Shown: positions 23,101 through 34,335 of the stretch, one piece after another | Position numbering within the stretch: the first letter of the stretch is position 1 | Layout of the letters: each line of letters opens with the position of its first letter | Translations under genes and position numbers: made by a program | Notes under the pieces: generated by a model | What the model was told of the DNA's origin: nothing | The model's database searches: none | Seen by the model: only the letters and a program-made list of their open reading frames with translations | Assembly (NCBI GenBank): GCA_963931925.1 | Contig: OZ007576.1 | Span: 14,901,302-14,965,301, forward strand | DNA: 64,000 nucleotides | Source of the DNA: Onchidella celtica | Taxonomy: Eukaryota > Mollusca > Gastropoda > Systellommatophora > Onchidiidae | Direction: 5' to 3'

Positions 23101-26100
23101 CCGGCCTCACCCTTGACCCCCCAGTACGGCACCAGGACACCAGAACACGGGGTACGACTGACCTTTGGTCCCGATGGCACCAGCAATCCACAAGTGTTTG
23201 TATTTGGAGACGACAAAGAAAACATGAAGGACAATGTGGGAAACACACAAGATAACCAACCAGACCCGGTGGAAACTGTAAAGCAGCAAAAAGATGCATG
23301 TAAACCCGATAGGCTTCACTTTCATGAAGTTGAAGAGAGCGAAGAATTTGACGAGCTATGTAGAAAAGGTTCCATGACTGACTCGGATGTTCAGTTGTCA
23401 ACAATTGGTTCAGTAACTGATCACAGTTATTTGAGCTCTGTTGAGCAATCGGCTGATGAGTTCAGCGATGCCTCAATGTACCCAAGGCTGTCGATGGATT
23501 CCATAATGGACGGTGTCGGGACACATTTTGATATTCCGTGTGAGATGGAGGATTTAGCCAACTTGGACATGGTGGAGATACCGTCTTTTGATGCTACAGG
23601 AATGCATCCGCCTGTCTTTGATCCTGACGTTCTGAAACTGAAGAGGAGATTCCCGGGTCTTCAGAGGAGTTTTTCATTTGGTGGACACTCTGGCGTGAGA
23701 TTTGGACATGAAAGCTTGGACGTGGCCAGCAATAAGTCTGTGGCTGGTTCAGAAGGGGCCAGGGACGTGGACGACATGGAAGTCCTGGTGGAAGAATCCA
23801 GAAACTTGAGACTGAGCAGCGGCAGCAGTTACAGCGATCCCGTGCTCGATATTATCGATAGTCTCAGCGAGGATTCGTTCGGCAGTGATTCTGGCGATGT
23901 GAAAACGACTATGAGTTTATTGTCGGCTAACACCAATGCTGATGATTTGCTACAGGTATCGGACTATGGTGGGCGGAGTCCAGTACCTGCTCAAATCAGG
24001 GACGCGCCAGAGGATGAAGAATCTCCGACTTTTCCTGTTCAGATCGAGGTTCCCAGCGAGTCACGTGACTTACCTCCAGAACCGGTGAAATGTGATGACG
24101 ATGACTCGGACGATGAAGCCCAGGAAGATTTAAATGACGTTAGGCGTAGAGAGAGATTTGCACGTCGGCGCGGAAGCAGACGGGGCTCAAAGGACAACTG
24201 GGAGGTGGTTCAGTCTGTCTTACACTGGCAGAGCCGGGACAGTATAGACGAGTCGATACGACCAGAAGATGTGTTGTACATTGCTGAAGCGGGGCGGCAG
24301 CGTCGCCTCTCGCGGGCAAGTCTACGTCATGAAGAGGTCGAGAAGATCAACGAAGAGGCAGAGGAAGACAAATTAACGGGGAATGAGGCAGAGAGCTCTG
24401 GGGATGAATGTGACAAAGAAATCTCAATGATAAATCTTCATCGCCCGATTATCCGAAAGTTGACGAAAATGAGCAGTGATCCAGTAGATAAGGAACTTTA
24501 CTGTCGATCTGTTCAAACTCAAATACAGAAATTGAAAGAAAAAACTGCTACACTGGATCAGAACAATCCGCCTCAAGAATCTGCAACTCATGATCTACAT
24601 ATTGAAGAGGAAAGCACTACTGATGGACAAGTAACAAATATTACATCTAACACAAATATCGAAACTACCAGTTGTGATATGCTAGAGATTTTTCAAAACG
24701 CCGATTTATCGAGTCTTCAGAGCATTGTCCTAAAGAATGACAAAAACTCAAGATCATCAACACAGACTCAGTTGAAAACGTCTGAGGCAGAAAATAATGA
24801 GGAGGGAACAGTGGGTAAACATGAAGAAGACACTCCAGGAAGCTCGCTCTACGCTCTGGGCGATATCGCACGAGTTCTTGACGTGGAGTTCACGAACGGA
24901 GATGAGACCGAGTTAGGGTCAATGGGTGGTCGTGAGGACAGCGTCAATGGAACCTCTACAGATTTGATGGATGAACTAGAGATGATCGCATTGTTTAAAA
25001 AGATCGACCAGTTTGAAGATATTTCCAATTCCCTGATCGATACCAGCAGTGATTCCTCCCCAGGACACTATCCGCTGTCCCAAATCTCAGAGGAGGAGAC
25101 GCAGAGCGAGGAAAGTGTCAGCGACGGCAGCAAGCGACAAGTGTGGCAGGTCAGGAACAGGTTTATCGTAACCCAGGACACGCAGGACACAGCTTTGGAC
25201 AGCCAGGCAGCCCGCTTGAGCAGCAGCTCCAGGTCATCGGAGAGCAACAATAGTCATAGTGACCTTGACACTGATGCCAGGCCAGATTTAGGTGAAAGGT
25301 CAGCCTCTGTGGCGTCGTCTGCCTCAAGAAAAAACCCAAGTGTATCCAATCAATCATCCAATGAGATTGAAACGTGCGATGGAGAAAATAAATCGTTTGA
25401 AGCTAGCAAGAACATTGTGGCACATGTTCTGAAGGAAGCACTCTCACAAAATATACGTTTTAGGACCAATTCCGACACAGATGATTTACATGGAGAAATG
25501 GGAGATTTTTCCTCATATTCAGGAAGTCCTAACCCAGCTCTGACAGTGGCAGGAAGTGCTTTGACTCAGAAAAGTGGAAAAGAAAATATCAAAGACACAA
25601 ACAATGAACTGTCACCGAGATCTGATATCCCAGACACACAAATCGTACAATCAAAGAGACCAGAAGATGGAACTTACAAGATCACTGATGAAAATAATAA
25701 GTTCAGGGTGACTTCCTCACCCCCTATGCAAACAGATACGATAGAGAGAAAAATTGATGATTTGGGTACTATTACGACTAAACACGCCATTAGTCAAACA
25801 GTTACCGTGACGCATTTTAACGCGATAGCCACACGTAATCACAGCGCGCCATTTACGGAACCAAATCATGAGAAATACGTGTCGACAGCCGTCATCCAGA
25901 TTGGAGACTACAAGAATAAAGACAAACCTGCAGAAACAGAACAAACAAAAACGCCGATGACAAAAAACAGACGCAGTAAAATAATTCGTGCCCTGAAGAC
26001 CAGACTTAGTCACGAAGCTTCACTTAGCCTGGAACCCTCAGCTGATGTCACAGGAAGCGACTCCAGCAACATAAACCTGGCCTCAAACGGGAATTCCCTG

Positions 26101-29100
26101 AGCAGCACTGCCGAGTCACAAGAAATGCTAAAGGATAAAGTTCGATCAATGTTTCTGTTGGGAGAATCTGAACCTAGTGTCGGGGCCAGGGAGGCTTTTA
26201 CCCGCCGCAGCGTTTCTCATGCAGAGGTGGATGAAGCTGTAACTCATACGCCGACTGTGTCGAGAGAGGAGAGTCTGAAAGACAAAGTACGATCTATGCT
26301 GCTCATAGAAGATACGAAACGTTATCCGGCAAAACATTCAACCAATGAAGATAATAGGGCAGATGTCCCACCGCTCAGTGCGAATACTGTCCACGCCAAC
26401 ACTTCCGAACTGTCACATGAGGATATGAAAGATAAAGTACGTGCTATGTTCCTCATAGAAGATTCCAGACGTTTTCCTGCAAAAGTTTTAATTGACAAAG
26501 ATGACAGCACAGATATTATACCATTCCATGAAGATACGGCCCGTTTCAACAATTCTGTACCATCACAAGGGGATATGAAGGAGAAAGTACGTTCCTTGTT
26601 CCTTATAGAAAATACTAGAAGTATTCCTGCAACAGATTCAATTGACAAAGATAATAACCCAGATTCGACTCCATTTAGTGAGGATACGGTCCTTATCAGC
26701 AGTTCTTTGTCGTCAAAAGAGGCTATGAAAGACAAAGTGCGTTCCATGTTCCTCTTAGAAGATAATAGAAATGTCCCAACAACAGATTCAATTGGCAAAG
26801 ATAATATCCCAGATTCTACTCCACTTAGTGAGGACACGTTCGGTATCAACAGCTCCGGATTGTCACAGGAGGCTATGAAAGAGAAAGTACGTTCCATGTT
26901 TCTTCTAGGAAGTTACGCCGATGATGCTGAGAGCTTTGATACCGTCCGTGATGCCAGGGAAATTGTACACTCCCCCACTTTGTCTAAAGACGACTCCTGG
27001 ACGTCGCATGAGGTTGGGACTTCCTCCGTGGACGAAAACAGTGCTGAGTTCACAACCGACTTAGGACAACGATCCGATCAGGAGGAGAAATATCAAGAAA
27101 CTCCGGCAAACTCGGATACAGGAGACGCAGGGGATATTAAATCTCGAGTCAAGGCAATGTTTCTTATTGACGATAACAAACCTTCAGGCGCTACAGGGGA
27201 AGTTACAAAAGTTTCATCCGTGACCCAGAAATCTGGAGAACAAAAGCCAACGTTACCATCCCTACGGAGAGTAAAAGTCACGACCATGTTTTCACAGAAC
27301 AGCGAGGACGCGTCAGCTTCTTTTGTGACTTCAGCAATGCCCAGCGAGTTACTGGACGACATGACCAATTCCAGACAAGATGAACAACCAGGAATTTTCC
27401 AGAAACCAACCATGTACAGCATACGAACTCAGTTGTACGACAAGGAAGCGAATAGCTCCAGTAAAGGGCAAGCCCTCGCTGACACAACAGCGAAAAGACC
27501 ACGAAGTTTAAGGACCAGGGACTCCCTGCTCAAACTTCACGAACAAGCCAAAGTTTCCTCATCTCTAGGCAGTGATAGTGACTCAGACTTAAGCTCAGCG
27601 CTGAAGAACCAGGGAGATTATGACATCAGACAAAGAGACCTGGCACTGGGCAGGATAAGTAGTGACAACAACGACGAGGACGATCCCCCATCCGCGCGAC
27701 TCCCAGAGAATTCCAACAGATTGTCACCGTGTTTGGAAGAGGCAAAAAATAGACACGGATCACCTTCGTCGCCCCAGAGAGACCTCATCTCATTTAGTCC
27801 TGAACCTCCGTGTAGCAATATAGATCTCTCTGAAGAAGTCAAAAAGAATGTTCAGCTTGTGGTTACTGATGATACCGAAATGAGTTCAAATACAAGCGAA
27901 ACTTTAGCTCCAAAAGTTGTGATACAACAGCCGAGTGAAGACAGTGTGTCATTGCAAGACCCGTTCAGGAAATTTTCCCTGCCTGTGATCACTCCGAGCC
28001 CTGCTTTGTCACAGATGCCAGATAACAATGATAATCACTTACATGAGAAAGTGGAAGGCAGCGGTTCAGATCCCGGGGAAGATAAAGACAAATCAGGGGC
28101 GGGGATGGGAGGACATGCTCACCGCACCGTGTGGGCGCGACGATGGCCCCGGATGCAGTTCCTGAGCCCTAAGTCCGCTCAGATGCCTAATAAGTACTAC
28201 AATTGTTTGCCTCAGCGAGACGCGGATCACTTTACCAGAACCTATGATGATTCTCACCCAGAGCTTTCATATCTGGACATCGTGCCGAAATTTTCACACG
28301 AGGAACAGGGGAAAACTCCAACTAACCCACAGAGTGTACACCATGAAACAGTTTTCTTTGCAAATTCGAACAGAAACATTACAGAACACGATGATGCGAA
28401 GACCACACAAGTGACTGTAACTGGTACAGCCACTATTGATGACTGTGTTTCTAACTCTTGTCCTGAGAAATCAGACATGGAATCACACAAAAACATAGAT
28501 CGAGACAGAACTGATTGTCCCACACTCGAGATCTCAGTGGAACACGGAGCGTATTCAAATAGTATCTCTGAGACTCGGCAGAATGGGAGTAGTGCTCCAG
28601 AAACAATACGTACTCGCCATGCGAGTCGCCAAACATTACCAGCAAATCAAGGAATATCTGTGACAATCCCACCGGACGTCAAGTTTGAGCCAACAAGTCT
28701 TGCAGAAACTAGCTTACCATTAGATCATGAAATATCAGCTAATCAGGTTCAGACCTCAGGTTGCAACGAATCTGATGCGACAACAAACTACGAGAAATCC
28801 TTGTCGATCACCAGCCGAGACTCAGGGTTTGACTCCCAGTGTTCGCCCATAGACGTGGCCCACAAAATTGCCGACTGGAAAACGTCGCCGTTCTCCATCG
28901 TTCGGGAAGAATCGTCTAATTTGAGTGGGAATTCCTCGGAAAACCAAAATCTTTCTTTAGAATCTCCAGGCCCTCTTCAAAACGCATTACACAGGACAGA
29001 TGCACTATCACTGGCCACTGCTCAGGGAACAAATCGCTCGTCTACTGACCTGACAGATGAAAGTTTTGAGACAGACACGGGCAGTCCAAGTACCTTTAGC

Positions 29101-29130
29101 AATTCCAGCTCCCCACGTTCAGGACCATAG
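17148..29130 (+). CDS. Terminal giant exon of a ~4,000-residue Ser-rich disordered protein (ITPRID/KRAP-like candidate)
   Basis: Single coding exon of 11,983 bases opening at a strong acceptor (long pyrimidine tract then ATTGCAG, 17141-17147) and running uninterrupted to TAG at 29128. Upstream in-frame residues are translated pyrimidine tract, so the true N-terminus is in an unseen exon. The protein is mostly low-complexity Ser, Asp, Glu, Asn and Lys with many SR, SP and acidic clusters and no membrane segment, so it is likely a cytoplasmic scaffold. A predicted ordered island at about 17560-17690 (SITDTLLESMELLGTHGN) precedes AERVLMGLGFG and LPERFLRDWYNKV near 18298-18384. This resembles the LGFG...P-x-RF segment of the IP3-receptor-interacting ITPRID/KRAP/TESPA1 family. 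Four LC8-like motifs lie at 20960-21185. A tandem 50-residue repeat array lies at 26122-26910. A less disordered, Trp/Arg-containing block (WARRWPRMQFLSPKSAQMP) lies near 28130-28190. Coding reality is very secure; the family name is tentative. Confidence 0.9.
18298..18400 (+). other. ITPRID/KRAP-like LGFG...PERF segment
   Basis: Within the giant protein, AERVLMGLGFG is followed after a short linker by LPERFLRDWYNKVSRAQID. Vertebrate ITPRID2, ITPRID1 and TESPA1 share a core of the form ..iL..LGFG......IPxRF.. in their IP3-receptor-binding domain. Only the LGFG and P-x-RF landmarks are clearly shared; the rest diverges. Confidence 0.42.
20960..21185 (+). other. Cluster of LC8 (dynein light chain)-like motifs
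   Basis: Four short segments in the giant protein follow the anchor pattern of LC8-binding peptides: SRAVQVSQ (about 20959), DRGIQCD (about 21060), NKFTQTGV (about 21133) and TSCQTPR (about 21169). KFTQTG fits the classical K-x-T-Q-T form and RGIQCD fits the GIQVD form. Two further candidates are RSVQTQI near 24508 and SSTQTQL near 24757. Confidence 0.45.
26122..26910 (+). repeat. Tandem 50-residue (150-bp) protein repeat, six units
   Basis: Within the giant exon a helix-like core recurs at 26122, 26269, 26419, 26569, 26719 and 26869: LKDKVRSMFLLGE, LKDKVRSMLLIED, MKDKVRAMFLIED, MKEKVRSLFLIEN, MKDKVRSMFLLED, MKEKVRSMFLLGS. Five intervals measure 147, 150, 150, 150 and 150 bases. Linkers carry a conserved variable-length-free pattern (FPAK or IPATDSIDKDN, then SEDT, then LSQE). 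A divergent seventh core, IKSRVKAMFLIDD, lies at 27133. Confidence 0.93.
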
Positions 29131-29440
29131 TGATCTGTAGACTTCAAAACCAAAGAGATGAGCAGGAAAAGAAAATAGTTTGGTACATGTACCAGAAGAG
29201 GATAAATGCGGCGAGAGACACGTGGTGTAATTCTTTAAGGTGAAAATTACACTGTGCTTATCGCAATAAGCAGGAACGAGGGAAGGCCACCCTCATGAGT
29301 TGGTCTCTCTGTGTAGTTACTGAAAGGACAAGATTGTAAGATAATCAATCGCACGACTATTTGTGATCGTGAGGAAGATGTGACATTCCTCCCTTTAGCA
29401 GATCAGTGCGTCTCTTAATCTTTATTTTTATATTGTCATT
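29131..29440 (+). other. Start of 3' UTR of the giant gene
   Basis: Sequence directly after the TAG stop, with no reading frame. No clear AATAAA was found before the tandem-repeat block, so the polyadenylation site is unresolved. Confidence 0.5.
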
Positions 29441-29790
29441 TTTGTTCTGATACAGATACGCCCCTGATGGGTTCATAGATTGCCAGATTGAACAAATGCA
29501 ATGATTTAACACCAGGAAAAGTAGGCACTGCAGTTTGACTTCTTACCAACTGCCCACCAGTCTTACGCTTTGATTGGTTCGTTCTGATATAGGATACGCC
29601 ATTGTCAGGTTCATAGGCGGCCACACTGAATAAGATCTGCAATGATTTAACATGAGAAAAACTGCGCATTGCAGTGTTTCTTCTCACAAGCTGTCCACCA
29701 GTCTTATTCTTTGACAAATTTGTTTGGATTCAGAAAGCTGCGGGCGGGTTCTTGGACAGCCATTGTGATCAAATGTAATGGCTTGACACG
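29441..29790 (+). repeat. Degenerate ~138-bp tandem repeat in probable 3' UTR
   Basis: Two and a half imperfect copies start at about 29441, 29577 and 29717. Shared words are TTCTGATACAGATACGCC or TTCTGATATAGGATACGCC, GGGTTCATAGATTGCCA, TGCAATGATTTAACA and CTGCCCACCAGTCTTA. Open frames on the minus strand here follow from the duplication. Confidence 0.7.
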
Positions 29791-30522
29791 GGAAATATTA
29801 CAGCTTTATTTCCTGCAATGTTCTCTCTCTGAGGGAAAAGTGTCGTTGGCGTTTTCTACGTGCTCAGAAACAGCCAAGTTGAAATGCGGGACATCGATAT
29901 TGCCAGTGGCTGTCAAGGCATTAGAAGTACCTGAGCTGTTTTCCGTTTTAGCAGCCCAGAGAAATCTATGTTGGCTTTTCCATGAACATTCCACTGTTTG
30001 TGTACGACACCCAGGCATTACTTACAGCAAGTGCCATTGTTTTTGAGATTGTTAATTAATGTGTTTCCGAGCAAAACAGTGCATATTTAAAGGCATCGTT
30101 TTTTTGTTTGATTGATTGTGTTCTTATTTTACTTGATCTGTTTTGAAAATACTAGTGAAATCGTTTGTTTTTTAAATATTATTATTATGCTATTTTAAGT
30201 CTACTTTTAACATTCCTGACCATAAGACATAAATAAGTAAGCCACCTCACTTGTGTTCAATTCAGTGTAATTTCTGTTGTATTTGAAGGAGGTTTGAGTC
30301 TGGGTTTCAAACTGTTCTCAAACCCTACTTTCGTTTACAAATGTTCATTTATTGCTATGTATGCAGTTTATTATATGAAAAGAAAACTATTTATCCGTCG
30401 TACAACAATGGTTGTATGATAACGTATATTTGTTTCTTGTATCCAAATCTACTTTATGTCCACTTTGTAATTATGTGTTGCAGACCTTGGTCATATGATC
30501 TAGAATATTGTAAAGAATTGTT
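29791..30522. other. Probable 3' UTR / intergenic sequence
   Basis: AT-rich, no supported gene. The giant gene's transcript may extend into it, but no unambiguous polyadenylation signal was recognised. Confidence 0.35.
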
Positions 30523-30690
30523 TAAGAGCTTACTAACGGCTCCAAATAGTTTCGGTCAACCCAAAAATATGAACAAACCACAGTAAACAGATACGCACAC
30601 TGTCTTTGATGAAGACAGTCTCTTTCAATTCTTGTTATCGCCGTCACTTAGTTTCGCGATTTGGAGGAATTGAGATATCTCTCCGAAAAC
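30523..30690 (+). repeat. MITE family D, partial copy
   Basis: About 165 bases match 63310-63475: CCAAATAGTTTCGGTCAACC versus CTAAATAGTTTCAGTCAGCC, ATGAACAAACCACAGTAAAC, and TAGTTTCGCGATTTGGAGG versus TAGTTTCGCGATTTGGCGG. The 63 kb copy is complete with TIRs; this one lacks its left end. Confidence 0.75.
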
Positions 30691-31128
30691 ATAATCTCTG
30701 ACGTTACATTAAACATCGTTGCGCGCATGTCTAGTTTCGGACAATTGATCACTTCCAAAATGGCGCAGGGTAATCGAAATTGAAAAGTATTCCTGCCTTA
30801 GGTCGCTTCTAGTAGTCTCTCTATTGTGTGGTCTACCCTGACAGTTGATTCTGGCTGTCAGTCTTTCTATCAGTGCATGGGCTGTGTCTCAATCCACATG
30901 ATCTAGTGGGCTGAAGAAAAAAAAACAACCCGTTGACCAGTTTGTCTATGGAGCTGTTTGTTGATGAGTCCAGAAGTCTATCTGGTTGATCAGTTTGTCA
31001 CACGTCTGTCCCTTGGAGTTGTGCAATATTTCAAAAGGTTGTTTTTTCATACCTAAAGATGTAGTTAAGATCAGGAGTCCTTCAGTGTAAAAGAGTTGTT
31101 GTTTTTTCCCTCTCCTGGACTGTTTGAT
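30691..31128. other. Unassigned non-coding sequence
   Basis: No gene, RNA or recognised element. Confidence 0.35.
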
Positions 31129-31615
31129 CTGTCACATTTGCGCGATTCCGTAATAGGGCAAATTAATACTGTTTCTGAAATATTCATAATGAAATACTGA
31201 ATGAAAGGCAGCGGTCTGATGGCATCTAGGTCTGTCACATTTTTGCGATTCAGTGATAGGGCAAAATACTCTTTCTCAAACATTTATAATGAATGAAAGA
31301 CAACGGTCTGATGGCAGCTAGGTCTGTCGCCTTTGCGCGAATCCGTGAAAGGGCAAAATACTGTTTCTTAAATATTTATAATGAAATAATGAATGAAAGA
31401 CTGATGGCATCTAGATCTGTAGCATTTGTGCGATTCCGTGATAGGGCAAAATACTTTTTCTCAAATATCCACAATGAAGTAATGAATGAAAGACAGCGGT
31501 CTGATGGCATCTAGGTCTGTCGCATTTGTGCGATTCCGTGATAGGGCAAAATACTGTTTCTCAAATATCCACAATGAACCGATGCATGACAGACAACGGT
31601 ATGATGGTCTCTAGT
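31129..31615 (+). repeat. Five-copy tandem repeat of ~91-103 bp
   Basis: Units start at 31129, 31231, 31322, 31415 and 31515, each beginning TCTGTCRCATTTGYGCGATT, continuing with GTGATAGGGCAAAATACTGT and AATGAATGAAAGACAGCGGT and ending CTGATGGCATCTAGG. Units differ by substitutions and small indels, so the array is older than the 20-bp array at 61197. Confidence 0.9.
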
Positions 31616-31914
31616 CTAGGAGGCCATCCATAAAAGACACAAGTTCGATTTTGGTGATATTGACCTATTCGCACGTTCTCCAGACGGAGGCCCCATTCCT
31701 TTTTTTTTCTATGTACGTTTTCCACACGCTGAGGTCAGACACAAACCCTCTACCCAGCAAATGTAATGCTCCGCAATTCTCACCCACCCCCATCTGGCCA
31801 GCGTACAGTACAAACTTCGTGAAAGGTTCCTCGGGTTTAAACAACAACAACAACACACACACAAAAAAAAAAAAAAGTATCAGTTAACCTGAATTTCTGG
31901 CTAAATAGTTCGAG

Positions 31915-32095
31915 TTCAAGTTTGAGTTTGAGTTTGAGTTTGGAAAAAGAATGTCCACAAGATGACGTCACACTGTGCTAATAAAAATAAAAAAAAGATG
32001 ATAGAATGTAACAGAATGGCAGGACAAGTGGAGACACTACCAGAAGCGCCGACCAACCATCTGCTCTGTCTAGGTAGATTCTCCCTTGAAAAAAA
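31915..32095 (-). repeat. SINE-like family B, copy 3
   Basis: On the minus strand it reads GGCGCTTCTGGTAGTGTCTC, CACTTGTCCTGCCATTCTGT, AGCACAGTGTGACGTCATCT, then the tail CCAAACTCAAACTCAAACTC. The repeated CAAACT hexamer at the 3' end and multiple dispersed copies support a SINE-like retroposon. Confidence 0.75.
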
Positions 32096-32164
32096 AACAC
32101 AAAAAATGAACACTTCTCCCCCCCCCCCCCCCCCCCAAAAAATACGAGATTACAGCGGATTTTT

Positions 32165-32350
32165 AGACAGAAAATCTGTGGGGTGGCAGCAAGGCTCGAA
32201 GTAAAAACAAAATCTTTCCAAAAGAAACAGTTGTTTGTAGTGAGGCCTTGCTTAAGAAATAATACCGAGATGGTATAATCAAATGTAAAGGAGAAGGGAA
32301 GACACGCCAAGCTTTCGATATGTTTACATTTACCAAGGGAAAACGTGTAA
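32165..32350. repeat. Fold-back family C, copy 2
   Basis: Head AAATCTGTGGGGTGGCAGC followed by AGGCTCGAAGT, then GTTGTTTGTAGTGAGGCC, AAGAAATAATACCGAGATG, GGAGAAGGGAAGACA and AAGCTTTCGATATG match the other family C copies. Only one arm is present. Confidence 0.7.
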
Positions 32351-33572
32351 CCGGGAGCTGGGAGGGGGGGGGGGGTTTATTCAACAAAATATTGAACAAA
32401 GATTTTTTTTTTTAAAAGTGAGAATGTAAAATCGGTACGAGCACTTAGCTGCGAGTCCAGAAACTTCACGGTTTCTGTTCTTGACTTACCTACATTGTAT
32501 GAGGGAGACACCCCACCCCACCCCCACCCCATCCCCCCACCCACCCCGGGGCCACGCCCTGGTCATAAATCTTGATTCTGTATGTTCTGGTGTTTCTGTT
32601 GTTCCCTCGCCTTAGACATAATTACATTCCTTCAGAATTGTTCTGGTGATTCAAGACTTTACTTAACATTGTTGCTCAAACCTCTTTGTACATTTTAATC
32701 ATGATGTCTCCAGATAGCTGGTCTATCTGACTCTGGGCCTTACCGTGTCGTTGTTCTTATTGATAAGTTTTTTGCCGTTCTTTTACTCGTATTACATACT
32801 GTTTCTGCAGTGTCTCGCTCAGTAATATTTATACACATTCTGTTACGTCATGCATTGTCGAGAGTTACTAGTGACATAAGTGCAAAGATAGTAGAAACGA
32901 TAAGATGAGACGTGACACTCCTTTCTCTAAAAAAAAGTCGTGTACACAGTTTGGTCGCTGATCGGGGGCGGGGCCCATGGCGCACAGCAGGGAAAGAATG
33001 CTTGGTACATTAATAAATTAATGATGCTGATTTGTTACAGTGCTACTGCGACCAAAAAAAAAAAAAAGCCAGTTTTCCCACAGCTATTGAAGCTAAAATT
33101 GCACAATATGTGACGTCAGTCAAAGCCTATAGGGATAGCTGAATAGCGAACAAAATTCAACATTTTCCTTATTAGCTTTGTAAAAATACTGCATTGTTCA
33201 TAACTTCCGCGCATTCGTCGCTATCTGGCAGGCCGAGATCTGAGCACGCTGAAAGCACTAGCTGTCCCATCGTATTGTTTTCTTTGGTAAGTGTACTGAA
33301 AAGACGTCGCTGTGATAGTTCAAATGTCGGTATCATTAGTTCGGCAAACTTACGAATTATGGATCGCACTGTGTGGGCTGTCAATTAATAATATACAATT
33401 TCGAGAATGAAAAGGCTTGTACTTCGAGATTGGCAAGGGGGGGGGGGTGCTGTACAGTTTTATTTGCCTCTGCTCTGCGCAAGCAACCTTGAACAATAGT
33501 TTTGTAATGCCTTTACGTTGGTCTTATAGTCTGGTGTCGCCGACAACACGCAATATAGACTGGTGTTAACTG
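32351..33572. other. Non-coding stretch with homopolymers; one protein-like 70-codon frame
   Basis: Contains poly-G (32358-32373), a CCCACCC-rich stretch (32508-32550) and poly-G at 33437. A minus-strand frame at 33172-33384 is described separately. No other gene signal. Confidence 0.4.
33172..33384 (-). CDS. Hypothetical 70-codon frame, unconfirmed
   Basis: Starts MTAHTVRSIIRKF and ends AEVMNNAVFLQS. Composition looks protein-like (balanced residues, no low complexity), with an amphipathic pattern and the segment LVLSACSDLGLPDSDECAE. There is no neighbouring exon, splice evidence or recognised domain. It could be a fragment of a transposon gene or a chance frame. I do not recognise it. Confidence 0.18.
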   Translation of the reverse strand: MTAHTVRSIIRKFAELMIPTFELSQRRLFSTLTKENNTMGQLVLSACSDLGLPDSDECAEVMNNAVFLQS

Positions 33573-33580
33573 GTTAAGAC

Positions 33581-33984
33581 CACAGACTAATAAATCAACC
33601 AGACTGGAGACACAAGCTTCGGGCTGTGTCGTTTTTTTAAGGAAGTTAATGAGATGCGGCCGTATAACCGACATGGCCGCCGCTCGGGAATTTCCGATTC
33701 TAGTTCTATCTGCAGTAGAAATTTCTTTTTATTTGTCAAGATTGGTTGTACATGTATTAATAATGCATTAACTTGCCTATCCTTTCATTTTATTGTCTAC
33801 AGCTGCCTTTTTTTTTATTTTTATAAATGATGACCGTATGGACTTTTAGCGGCCGCTGCATTGTAGCTATGCTGAAGCGTCGGTCGCAACGGTAAACCTA
33901 ATGTGGCGGATGGTTCATGACCTTTTGCTGTTTTGTGACGTCACACAATGGGCTCATCCAGTCTGGGTATTTTATTAGTCTGTG
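33581..33984. mobile_element. 404-bp TIR element with perfect 8-bp duplication
   Basis: The left end CACAGACTAATAAATCAACC and the reverse-complemented right end CACAGACTAATAAAATACCC both continue into CAGACTGGA. The flanks are identical 8-mers, GTTAAGAC (33573-33580 and 33985-33992). Eight-base duplications are made by hAT and P-type transposases; the CACAGAC terminus does not decide between them. No transposase frame. Confidence 0.82.
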
Positions 33985-33992
33985 GTTAAGAC

Positions 33993-34140
33993 TATGTTAT
34001 TTATGTTCTACTTCTCTTTGTTGGATGCATTATCTGTTTGAGATAATTGTATTGCGTGAAATAATTAAGTTGCATTGTTGTATGTTTTTAGTTTATGACA
34101 AAATGTGATCAAATAAACATTCCGTCATTCATCTTATTCC
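33993..34140. other. Unassigned short non-coding stretch
   Basis: Sequence between the TIR element and a TC microsatellite; nothing recognised. Confidence 0.3.
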
Positions 34141-34144
34141 CTCT

Positions 34145-34335
<191 letters not shown>

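Noticed and set aside
17226-28672. Numerous minus-strand frames within the giant exon
   Set aside because: Shadow frames from Ser/Asp-rich codon usage; no domains or splice logic.
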